From the NCBI GenBank assembly GCA_031272615.1, contig JAISTL010000247.1, forward strand, positions 1 through 8,481: a stretch of DNA of 8,481 nt. The letters are read 5' to 3'. The position numbers and the translations under genes were made by a program. The stretch's first letter is position 1; every line of letters starts with the position of its first letter. The notes under the pieces are model-generated. The model saw only the letters and a list, made by a program, of their open reading frames with translations. It made no database searches and had not been told where the DNA came from. Below, one piece after another: positions 1-5,654 of this stretch. The DNA comes from Methylobacteriaceae bacterium. Lineage in GTDB: Bacteria > Pseudomonadota > Alphaproteobacteria > Rhizobiales > Beijerinckiaceae.

Positions 1-377
1 ACGTCCAGTATGGCGGCGGTGCGCCGATGTTGCCGCCTCCCGTGTTTGATCCGAATATTCGTGTCTGGCCGGATGATGACGTTGACGAAGCACCGGTGGC
101 CAAGCCGCGGGTCGTTACCCGCGCCAGGCCCAATCCTGCGGCGGTTCCTCCTCCCTACGGCGGCGGCCTCACTGTGGATGTGCGTGTGAATCAACCGGCG
201 GCGGGTCAGGCGGCAAACACCGTTCCATCGGGTAATTCCGGCGCCGGCGCTCCGCAGAACCCGGCGGCGAATGCCAACGCCCAGCCCAGGAACATGGATG
301 CATTCGATGCGGAAGTTAACAAATACAATAACGAATTGAAGAGCATCGAGGAAGAAATGAAGGGGTATTTCAAGTGA
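1..377 (+). CDS. 3' end of an unrecognised Pro/Ala/Asn-rich protein (partial at left edge)
   Basis: The reading frame is open from base 3 to the TGA at 375-377, giving 124 visible residues. The first in-frame Met (base 27) is probably internal, because the frame continues upstream to the window edge with similar composition. Two parts can be seen. The first is a long low-complexity stretch rich in Pro, Ala, Gly and Asn, which looks like a disordered linker. The second is a charged C-terminal segment of about 27 residues (MDAFDAEVNKY...EEEMKGYFK) that should form an amphipathic helix or short coiled coil. No catalytic motif, cysteine or membrane segment is visible. Such composition is common in secreted or envelope-associated proteins, but that is inference only. 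A terminator follows about 75 bases after the stop. I do not recognise the family; the N-terminal part outside the window would be needed to name it. Confidence 0.6.
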   Translation, partial: VQYGGGAPMLPPPVFDPNIRVWPDDDVDEAPVAKPRVVTRARPNPAAVPPPYGGGLTVDVRVNQPAAGQAANTVPSGNSGAGAPQNPAANANAQPRNMDAFDAEVNKYNNELKSIEEEMKGYFK

Positions 378-453
378 TGCACTTGAAACGGTCCGGCGGG
401 TCCAAAATCCGTCGAACCCCGTTGACGGCGTTTCAGCCGGTTCGAAAAATCAC

Positions 454-487
454 AGCGGCGTTTCGGATGAAGCGCCGCTTTGTTGTT
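454..487 (+). terminator. Rho-independent terminator after the first gene
   Basis: AGCGGCG (454-460) pairs exactly with CGCCGCT (473-479), and the stem extends inward by TTT against AAG (one G-T wobble), leaving a 6-base loop. The T-rich run TTTGTTGTT follows directly. It lies about 75 bases past the stop at 377 and before a candidate promoter for rnr, so it fits as the end of the upstream transcript. Confidence 0.7.
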
Positions 488-504
488 CCACCGTCGCGTG
501 ACGG

Positions 505-531
505 GTGACAAAACTCTTGGAACGGTATAAC
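505..531 (+). promoter_or_regulatory. Candidate sigma-70 promoter for rnr
   Basis: GTGACA (505-510) matches TTGACA at 5 of 6 positions, and TATAAC (526-531) matches TATAAT at 5 of 6. The spacer is only 15 bases, shorter than the preferred 16-18. The site lies between the preceding terminator and the rnr start region. A transcript starting near 538 would have a leader of about 15-60 bases, depending on which rnr start is used. Confidence 0.35.
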
Positions 532-554
532 GTCGGCTTGCCGCGCATGCCGTG

Positions 555-2921
555 ATGTGCGGTTGTTGTTCTGCATCAGTTGTATCGGATTTCGCCTTGG
601 TTAAAACGTCCAGAAAAGCATCCGCCGAACGCTCTTTCCCGACAAAGGAAGATGTGCTCGATTTCGTCCGTGAAGCTCACGGCCCGGTAGGAAAACGGGA
701 AATTGCCCGGGCCTTCAGTGTACGCAGCAGTGACAAAAGCCGTCTCAAAGAACTCATCCTCGACATGGAGGAGGAAGGCGTGCTGGAGCGCCGCCGCCGC
801 CGTGTGACCCGCCACGAAGCGCTTCCCCCGGTTCTTGCCGCCGATATTCGGGAACGGGATTCCGATGGGGAGTTCATCGCGTTTCCGGTGGAGTGGAACG
901 CGGAACTCGGTTCACCGCCGCGTATCGTGGTCAGGAGCGAACGTTCGGCGCGCGGACGTTCGACGCCGCCCGGAATCGGCAGTCGCGTGCTGATTAAGCT
1001 GGACAACGATGCGGAGCCGCCGGCTGACAACACTTTCTCGGGGAGAGTCATCAAGGTGCTCGCTGAAAAGAAGGCGCCCATGCTTGGTCTCTTTCGGGCG
1101 AATCCGGCCGGGGGCGGCTTCTACGTTCCGGTGGAAAAGCGTGAGCGGGGCAGGGAACTCCCCATCATGCCGGGTGATGAAAACGGCGCCCGCGACGGCG
1201 ACCTGGTGTCGGCTTCGCTCATTCGCGCCGGACGCTTCGGTGCGCCTTATGCCAGGGTGCGGGAGCGTCTCGGTTCAGTGAAATCTGAAAAGTCCGTGAG
1301 CCTGATCGCTGTTCACACCCATGATATTCCTTTGGAATTTCCTCAGAGCGTTGCAGCGGAAGCGGAAAGTGTCCGCAAGGCGGTTATGAAAGGGCGGGAT
1401 GATTGGCGAGACGTTCCATTCGTGACCATAGATCCGCCCGACGCCAAAGATCATGATGATGCGGTATTCGCCGTTCCCGACGACGCTCCTGACAATCCCG
1501 GCGGCTTTATCCTCAAAGTGGCGATTGCCGACGTTGCCTGGTATGTGCGTCCCGGTTCGGCGCTGGATCGCGAGGCGTTGCGTCGGGGCAACTCCACGTA
1601 TTTCCCTGATCGCGTCGTCCCGATGCTGCCCGAACGTATTTCCAACGACCTGTGTTCGCTGGTGCCCGGGGTGGACCGGCCCGCGGTTGCCGCCCGCCTT
1701 GTGGTTGGCGTGGACGGGCGCGTTCGCGGGAGCGCATTCTTCCGTGTGATGATACGTTCCCGCGCGAGGCTTTACTATGAACAGGTTCAAGCCGCTGTGG
1801 ACGGCAAACCCGACGATACCACCGCGTCTCTCGTTGAAGCGGTACTGAAACCGTTGTTCGACGCGTATCGTTGCGTTGCCAGGGCAAGAGACGCCCGCTC
1901 ACCGCTTGGTCTCGATCTCCCGGAACGGAAAATCCTGCTCAACTCCGAGGGCCATGTCGACCGGGTGATTGTCCCGCCGCATCTCGAAGCGCACAGGGTG
2001 ATCGAGGAGTTCATGATTCTCGCCAATGTCGCGGCGGCGGAACTGTTGGAGAACAGCCGGCTTCCTCTGGTTTATCGTGTCCATGACAGCCCTTCTCCGG
2101 AAAAGATGCGCTCAATCAACGAGGTTTTGGCGTCCATCGGATTGAAAATCCCCAAGCAGGGCGCGCTGCGCTCCAGGCTGTTCAACGGCATTCTGGCCGC
2201 CGTGAAGGGCAGTCGGCATGAAATGCTGATTCATGAAATGGTGCTGCGCAGTCAGGCTCAGGCGGAGTATTCGCCTGACAATATCGGCCATTTTGGTCTG
2301 AACCTCCGGCGTTACACGCATTTCACCTCGCCGATAAGACGCTATGCCGACGTGATGGTGCATCGCGGTATTCTTCGAGCGCTGAACGCCGGGGAAGGTG
2401 CGCTCTCCGGCGATCTCACCCATCTGGAAATCACCGAAATCAGCTCTTTGATCTCCGCGGCGGAACGCCGCTCAATGGCGGCGGAACGGGAGACTGTGGA
2501 CCGCTTGGTTGCCCATTATCTTTCGGAACGCGTCGGCGCGAGTTTCGAGGGAGGTGTTACCGGTGTGACGAAATCCGGGCTGTTCGTGCGATTGAACGGA
2601 ACCGGGGCAGACGGTTTTATTCCGGTTGGGTCACTGGGCCACGAATATTTCCGTTTCGATGAAGGGCGGATGGCCTTGGTCGGCGATGAGTCGGACGTTG
2701 CATGGAGACTCGGTGATCCGGTGAGGGTTTGCCTTGTCGAGGCAGTTCCGGCGGCGGGATTGCTGCGGTTCGAGTTGCTGGACGATGCGCCTGCGTCTTC
2801 CACGGGAACACGCCGCCGGGTGGCACGGTCAGGACGCCGCAGCGGCGAGGGAACGCGTAGCCGCAGGCGAATCACCGGCCCGTTGAAGGAGATAGATGTT
2901 GTCGATTCGGGCGGGGATTAG
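555..2921 (+). CDS. rnr: Ribonuclease R (RNB-family 3'-5' exoribonuclease)
   Basis: Processive 3'-5' exoribonuclease that degrades structured RNA, including rRNA fragments and mRNA, in the cytoplasm. Numbered from ATG 555 (788 aa, a usual RNase R length), I see: a winged-helix-like N-terminal segment (about 28-85) ending in five consecutive Arg (79-83); a cold-shock/OB region (about 170-235); the RNB catalytic core with IDPPDAKDHDDAV, in which D293, D299, D301 and D302 correspond to the metal-binding aspartates; the conserved YTHFTSPIRRYAD block (587-599); an S1 domain (about 660-745); and an Arg-rich tail (753-776). The start is uncertain. GTG 552 and ATG 555 have no clear Shine-Dalgarno and give an odd Cys-rich MCGCC beginning. 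TTG 597 has GGAT six bases upstream and would begin with MVKTSRK, closer to typical RNase R N-termini. No convincing terminator follows before rpmG. Confidence 0.96.
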   Translation: MCGCCSASVVSDFALVKTSRKASAERSFPTKEDVLDFVREAHGPVGKREIARAFSVRSSDKSRLKELILDMEEEGVLERRRRRVTRHEALPPVLAADIRERDSDGEFIAFPVEWNAELGSPPRIVVRSERSARGRSTPPGIGSRVLIKLDNDAEPPADNTFSGRVIKVLAEKKAPMLGLFRANPAGGGFYVPVEKRERGRELPIMPGDENGARDGDLVSASLIRAGRFGAPYARVRERLGSVKSEKSVSLIAVHTHDIPLEFPQSVAAEAESVRKAVMKGRDDWRDVPFVTIDPPDAKDHDDAVFAVPDDAPDNPGGFILKVAIADVAWYVRPGSALDREALRRGNSTYFPDRVVPMLPERISNDLCSLVPGVDRPAVAARLVVGVDGRVRGSAFFRVMIRSRARLYYEQVQAAVDGKPDDTTASLVEAVLKPLFDAYRCVARARDARSPLGLDLPERKILLNSEGHVDRVIVPPHLEAHRVIEEFMILANVAAAELLENSRLPLVYRVHDSPSPEKMRSINEVLASIGLKIPKQGALRSRLFNGILAAVKGSRHEMLIHEMVLRSQAQAEYSPDNIGHFGLNLRRYTHFTSPIRRYADVMVHRGILRALNAGEGALSGDLTHLEITEISSLISAAERRSMAAERETVDRLVAHYLSERVGASFEGGVTGVTKSGLFVRLNGTGADGFIPVGSLGHEYFRFDEGRMALVGDESDVAWRLGDPVRVCLVEAVPAAGLLRFELLDDAPASSTGTRRRVARSGRRSGEGTRSRRRITGPLKEIDVVDSGGD

Positions 2922-2951
2922 ATATCGGCACGCGGCGCCTCATTTTCATTC

Positions 2952-2980
2952 TTGACCTTTTGCTGAAACACCGTTAGTAG
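2952..2980 (+). promoter_or_regulatory. Weak candidate promoter upstream of rpmG
   Basis: TTGACC (2952-2957, 5 of 6 to the -35 consensus) is followed after 17 bases by TAGTAG (2975-2980), a poor -10 match (3 of 6). If used, rpmG would have a leader of about 100 bases. rpmG could equally be read through from rnr, since no terminator is apparent between them. Confidence 0.25.
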
Positions 2981-3085
2981 CGTTCTCACGTTGCGCCGGG
3001 AGTCCGGCTGGTTGTGTTTGGAATTGGTTGTTGTTCCCGGCTCTCGTGGAGAAGCAGCGCCAATTGAAGATATCGAGGGTTTACC

Positions 3086-3253
3086 ATGGCCAAAGCCGTC
3101 ACCATTAAAGTCAGACTCAACTCGACCGCCGATACCGGGTATTTTTATGTCACCAAGAAGAACTCCCGAACCATGACGGAGAAGCTGACCATGAAGAAAT
3201 ACGATCCCGTGGCCAAGAAGCACGTTGAGTTCAAAGAGGGCAAAATCCGCTGA
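3086..3253 (+). CDS. rpmG: 50S ribosomal protein L33
   Basis: A 55-residue protein of the large ribosomal subunit, beginning [20 protein letters not shown] and ending [10 protein letters not shown]. The block [14 protein letters not shown] followed by [15 protein letters not shown] is the L33 signature. Its length and sequence are those of the alphaproteobacterial form, and it has no cysteines, so it is the zinc-independent (C-) type. GAGGG at 3075-3079 sits six bases before the ATG, which fixes the start. It lies 164 bases after rnr on the same strand and ends just before a strong terminator. In many alphaproteobacteria rpmG sits next to pleD and divK. Here it is next to divK, which faces it, and no pleD is present. 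Confidence 0.96.
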   Translation: MAKAVTIKVRLNSTADTGYFYVTKKNSRTMTEKLTMKKYDPVAKKHVEFKEGKIR

Positions 3254-3280
3254 GTTTGCTTTTTCACGCGTGTGCAGTGA

Positions 3281-3309
3281 AGAACCACCCTCTCGGGTGG
3301 TTTTTTGTT
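3281..3309 (+). terminator. Strong rho-independent terminator after rpmG
   Basis: AACCACCC (3283-3290) and GGGTGGTT (3295-3302) form a perfect 8-bp stem with a TCTC loop. A run of T begins within the stem end and continues to 3306, then GTTG. It lies about 30 bases after the rpmG stop. Read from the other strand the hairpin has no U-tract, so it should not stop divK transcripts. Confidence 0.9.
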
Positions 3310-3366
3310 GGAACAAAGCTGTTCACGATGCAAAGCGAATGCCGGGTCCACCCGCCGCAGTGTTTC

Positions 3367-3732
3367 TCACCCCAGGTAGGAGCGGATGGTTTCCATGAAG
3401 CGGGAAACCGAAATCGGTTTTGAAATATAGTCTTCACATCCGGCCAGACGCGCCTTTTCCTCATCGCTTTTCATGGCGAACGCGGTGACGGCAATCACCG
3501 GAATGCTTTTCAGGTCCAAGTCCTGCTTGAGCCAGCGGGTGACTTCATAACCCGAGATTTCCGGCAGTTGAATATCCATGAGGATCAGGTCGGGAGGGTC
3601 CGATTTCGCCAGTTCCATGGCATCTCTGCCGTGCGTGGCCTTGAGCGTCCTGTAACCGTGGGCCTCCAACAGGTCGTTGAAGAGCTTCATGTTCAGTTCA
3701 TTGTCTTCAACTATCAAAACAGTTTTGGTCAT
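3367..3732 (-). CDS. divK: DivK-type single-domain response regulator
   Basis: A 121-residue CheY-like receiver with no output domain. It begins [18 protein letters not shown] and contains [14 protein letters not shown], both characteristic of DivK. With the ATG at 3732, the acidic pair is E9/D10, the phosphoacceptor is D53, the switch Thr is T83 (VTAFAMK) and the conserved Lys is K105 (ISKPIS). In Caulobacter, DivK is phosphorylated by DivJ and dephosphorylated by PleC. Through DivL/CckA it lowers CtrA activity, and it acts at the poles. ATG 3732 is preferred over GTG 3735 because GGAG at 3739-3742 is six bases from the ATG and only three from the GTG. The gene converges on rpmG and diverges from the DUF3572 gene. 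The usual partner gene pleD (diguanylate cyclase) is not in this window. No terminator is clear in the 3254-3366 gap for this strand. Confidence 0.95.
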   Translation of the reverse strand: MTKTVLIVEDNELNMKLFNDLLEAHGYRTLKATHGRDAMELAKSDPPDLILMDIQLPEISGYEVTRWLKQDLDLKSIPVIAVTAFAMKSDEEKARLAGCEDYISKPISVSRFMETIRSYLG

Positions 3733-3738
3733 CACGTG

Positions 3739-3742
3739 CTCC
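3739..3742 (-). promoter_or_regulatory. Shine-Dalgarno that sets the divK start
   Basis: GGAG on the minus strand, six bases upstream of ATG 3732. This spacing favours the ATG over the GTG immediately before it. Confidence 0.6.
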
Positions 3743-3904
3743 GGAATCGGTGAACTTCAGGCCCCATATCGGAAAAGACGCGTAGCATCAACTATCATCG
3801 CGGTGGCGTCTGTCGATATCTTCCTCCCGACGGAGCGATTCGGGCCGGTTTCCCGCAATGTCTTTGCACGGCGGGACTTTGCCGGGAAAACCGCCGGTGA
3901 GGAA

Positions 3905-3955
3905 TTCCCTTAACCGCCTCAGTATAGTATGAATACATAAATATTCGGACAATAC
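3905..3955. promoter_or_regulatory. AT-rich divergent control region between divK and the DUF3572 gene
   Basis: The 271-base gap between divK and the DUF3572 gene holds no convincing gene, but about 3905-3955 is clearly more AT-rich than its surroundings. On the plus strand, TATAGT (3923-3928) matches a -10 at 5 of 6, without a good -35. TTAACC (3910-3915) with TACATA (3934-3939) is an alternative. On the minus strand, TTGTCC (3952-3947) and TACTAT (3929-3924) are 17 bases apart and could drive divK with a leader of nearly 190 bases. The position and base composition support promoter activity; the exact elements are guesses. Confidence 0.35.
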
Positions 3956-3990
3956 ACTCCGTTTTTCGCGGTATCACCAGAAAACGGGGT

Positions 3991-3996
3991 GGAGGG
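3991..3996 (+). promoter_or_regulatory. Shine-Dalgarno for the DUF3572 gene
   Basis: GGAGGG lies seven bases before ATG 4004. It supports that start over the upstream GTG at 3989, which would place this purine run inside the coding region. Confidence 0.65.
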
Positions 3997-4003
3997 CGGG
4001 GGC

Positions 4004-4279
4004 ATGATGAAACGGGCTGAGGCGGAAGAGATCGGTATCGGTGTTCTGAACTATGTGGCCGGCGAGCCGGAACTCCTGACGAGGTTTTTGGAGCTTACGG
4101 GGGTGACTCCCGCTACCCTGCGAGATGCGGTCAGAGCTCCGGGATTTTTCGTCTCGATTCTGGATTTTGTCCTGTATGATGACGCAACAGTGATGGCAGC
4201 GGCGAACAGGATGGGCGTCAAACCCGAGGATATCGTGTCCGCCCGTGAGGCGCTGGCTCCCCACGGAGAATTTGGCTGA
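4004..4279 (+). CDS. DUF3572 family protein of unknown function
   Basis: A 91-residue, mostly helical protein starting MMKRAEAEEIGIGVLNYVAG. Recognition rests on the family's pattern: an alphabetical helix start rich in E/A, then PELLTRFLELTGVTPATLRDA, a middle APGFFVSILDFVLYDD, and a C-terminal segment MGVKPEDIVSAREAL. I see no catalytic residues, cysteines or membrane segments. The start at ATG 4004 is set by GGAGGG seven bases upstream. dinB begins eight bases after the stop, so the two genes should be co-transcribed. In alphaproteobacteria this family is often found between divK and dinB, as here. No function is established; a role linked to DinB is inference from position only. Confidence 0.85.
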   Translation: MMKRAEAEEIGIGVLNYVAGEPELLTRFLELTGVTPATLRDAVRAPGFFVSILDFVLYDDATVMAAANRMGVKPEDIVSAREALAPHGEFG

Positions 4280-4281
4280 GG
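4278..4281 (+). promoter_or_regulatory. Shine-Dalgarno for dinB overlapping the DUF3572 stop
   Basis: GAGG overlaps the TGA stop of the preceding gene and is five bases before ATG 4287. It identifies 4287 as the dinB start and suggests translational coupling of the two genes. Confidence 0.65.
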
Positions 4282-4286
4282 TCCTT

Positions 4287-5558
4287 ATGGGCAACGGGGT
4301 TCCCCATCTGTGTCGGGACTGTCTGGCGCTGACGACGGGAGTCGACATCCGTCGCTGCCCGCGCTGCGGTTCACCGCGGTTGGCAGCGGACGCCGAACTG
4401 GAACAGCTCGCCGTCGCCCATGTTGACTGCGATGCCTTTTTCGCTTCCGTTGAAAAGCGTGACAATCCGGAACTGGCGGATAAGCCCGTGATTGTCGGCG
4501 GACTCGGCGGCCGTGGTGTCGTGTCCACCGCCTGCTACATCGCCCGCGCTTACGGCGTGCGTTCGGCCATGCCGATGTTCCAGGCGCGCAAACTGTGCCC
4601 GCAGGCCACGATTGTGCCGCCGGACCACAGGAAATACCAGGCGGTCAGCACCAGGCTCCATGCCATGATGCTTGCTCTCACTCCATTGGTTGAAATGGTC
4701 TCCATCGATGAGGCGTTCATTGATCTCTCCGGCACCGAAAAGCTGCATCGCGCAAGCCCCGCGGTATCGCTGGCGGAACTGGCGCTGAAAGTCGAGAAGG
4801 AACTGGGAATCACCATTTCCATAGGTTTGTCCCATAACCGGTTCCTCGCCAAAATCGCCTCGGATTTGGAAAAACCCCGCGGGTTTTCCATCATCTCCCG
4901 CGGAAAAACCCTGGAGTTTCTCGCCGACAAGCCGGTGTCCATTCTGCCGGGGGTCGGCGCCGTCACCAGCAGCCGGCTGATCGGCGCCGGACTTCTGACC
5001 CTCAAGGATGTGCGCGAGGCCGATCAGATGCTGTTGCTGCGGCTTGTGGGCAGTGACAGTGAACGCCTGCGGCAGATGGCTTGGGGCAGGGATTCCCGCC
5101 CCGTTTCCCCGGAGCGCGAAACCAAGAGCGTTTCAACCGAAACCACTTTGGAAAAAGACATTTCAAGTTTCGAGGAGTTGGAGCCGCTGTTGTGGATGCT
5201 GTGCGAAAAGGTTGCGCATCGTCTGAAGGCGGGGGGTTTTGCCTGCCGCAGCGTGACTTTGAAATTGAAGGACAGCAAATTCCAGCTGCGCACCAGAACG
5301 TTGTCGTTTTCGGCGCCGACCCGCCTCGCCGCCCGGCTCTTCGAGATTGCCCGGCCGCAGCTGCAAAAGGAGTGCACCGGCACCGCGTGGAGGCTGATCG
5401 GAGTCGGCGCCGGCGACCTGTGTCCGGAAAGCGCCGCTGAAACCCGGGATTTGTCTGACCCTGACCTGGAAAAGAAAGTGAAGGTGGAGGAAGCCGTTGA
5501 CCGGCTTCGTGACAAATTCGGCAAAAGCGTCATTAAAAAAGGAATCGTCCTGCGCTGA
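4287..5558 (+). CDS. dinB: DNA polymerase IV (Y-family translesion polymerase) with N-terminal cysteine-pair extension
   Basis: Error-prone polymerase that copies past lesions. From ATG 4287 it is 423 aa, longer than the roughly 350-aa E. coli enzyme. The extra length comes mainly from an N-terminal extension of about 40 residues carrying C9-x2-C12-x11-C24-x2-C27, which looks like a small zinc ribbon. The catalytic parts are all present: HVDCDAFFASVEKR, with D47 as metal ligand and F52 as the likely steric gate against ribonucleotides; SIDEAF, with D141 and E142; a helix-hairpin-helix-like PGVG at 221-224 in the thumb; and a little-finger domain from about 280 (KSVSTETTLEKDI). The C-terminus carries a charged helix with RLRDKFGKS. 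I see no clear QLxLF-type clamp-binding motif. ATG 4287 is favoured by GAGG five bases upstream; a GTG at 4245 would overlap the previous gene. No LexA box (GTTC-N7-GTTC) was found in the upstream region. Confidence 0.95.
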   Translation: MGNGVPHLCRDCLALTTGVDIRRCPRCGSPRLAADAELEQLAVAHVDCDAFFASVEKRDNPELADKPVIVGGLGGRGVVSTACYIARAYGVRSAMPMFQARKLCPQATIVPPDHRKYQAVSTRLHAMMLALTPLVEMVSIDEAFIDLSGTEKLHRASPAVSLAELALKVEKELGITISIGLSHNRFLAKIASDLEKPRGFSIISRGKTLEFLADKPVSILPGVGAVTSSRLIGAGLLTLKDVREADQMLLLRLVGSDSERLRQMAWGRDSRPVSPERETKSVSTETTLEKDISSFEELEPLLWMLCEKVAHRLKAGGFACRSVTLKLKDSKFQLRTRTLSFSAPTRLAARLFEIARPQLQKECTGTAWRLIGVGAGDLCPESAAETRDLSDPDLEKKVKVEEAVDRLRDKFGKSVIKKGIVLR

Positions 5559-5565
5559 CACGTTG

Positions 5566-5603
5566 AAAAAAATCGCTTCCGGCGCAATGAGCTCCGGAAG
5601 CGA
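5566..5603 (-). terminator. Rho-independent terminator of the dctPQM operon
   Basis: TCGCTTCCGG (5573-5582) and CCGGAAGCGA (5594-5603) form a perfect 10-bp stem with an 11-base loop. On the minus strand the hairpin is followed by seven T (complement of A 5566-5572). On the plus strand the following bases are GTGGGGG, so the terminator is one-directional. It lies 51 bases past the dctM stop, close to the dinB end. Confidence 0.88.
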
Positions 5604-5613
5604 GTGGGGGTCC

Positions 5614-5642
5614 GGCCGGTTCTGAGTGATGCCGGCCTTTTT
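5614..5642 (+). terminator. Rho-independent terminator of the DUF3572-dinB unit
   Basis: GGCCGG (5614-5619) pairs with CCGGCC (5632-5637) around a 12-base loop and is followed by TTTTT (5638-5642). It is 55 bases past the dinB stop and just before the dctM stop on the opposite strand. There is no U-tract on the minus side. Confidence 0.8.
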
Positions 5643-5654
5643 AACTGATATGGG

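Noticed and set aside
1275..1790. 171-codon open frame antisense to rnr
   Set aside because: It lies wholly inside the RNB core of rnr, has shadow-like His/Arg/Gly composition, and no ribosome site or family resemblance was seen. The same applies to the other minus-strand frames over rnr.
3311..3324. Small hairpin GAACA-AAGC-TGTTC as a divK terminator
   Set aside because: The stem is only 5 bp, AT-rich, and has no U-tract on the minus strand.
3744..3841. GANTC (CcrM methylation) sites at 3744-3748 and 3837-3841 upstream of divK
   Set aside because: GANTC occurs repeatedly across the window, including inside genes, at about the density expected by chance, so two sites here are not enrichment.
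3795..3977. 60-codon minus-strand frame in the divK upstream region
   Set aside because: No Shine-Dalgarno, no recognisable motif, and it overlaps the AT-rich promoter-like block.
4245..4286. Upstream GTG start for dinB
   Set aside because: It would overlap the DUF3572 gene by 35 bases and has no ribosome site, while ATG 4287 has GAGG at a good distance.
3733..4286. LexA/SOS box for dinB (GTTC-N7-GTTC)
   Set aside because: Searched by eye in the divK-DUF3572 gap and the DUF3572 gene. Only an isolated GTTCTGAAC near 4042 was found, which lacks the required spacing.
3974..4528. 184-codon minus-strand frame across the DUF3572-dinB start
   Set aside because: Antisense to two genes with good ribosome sites and family matches; low-complexity Ser/Arg/Gln content.
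5024..5587. 187-codon open frame antisense to dinB
   Set aside because: Covered by the conserved DinB little-finger coding region. It is Ser/Arg-rich as expected for an antisense shadow, and it crosses the terminator hairpin at its start.
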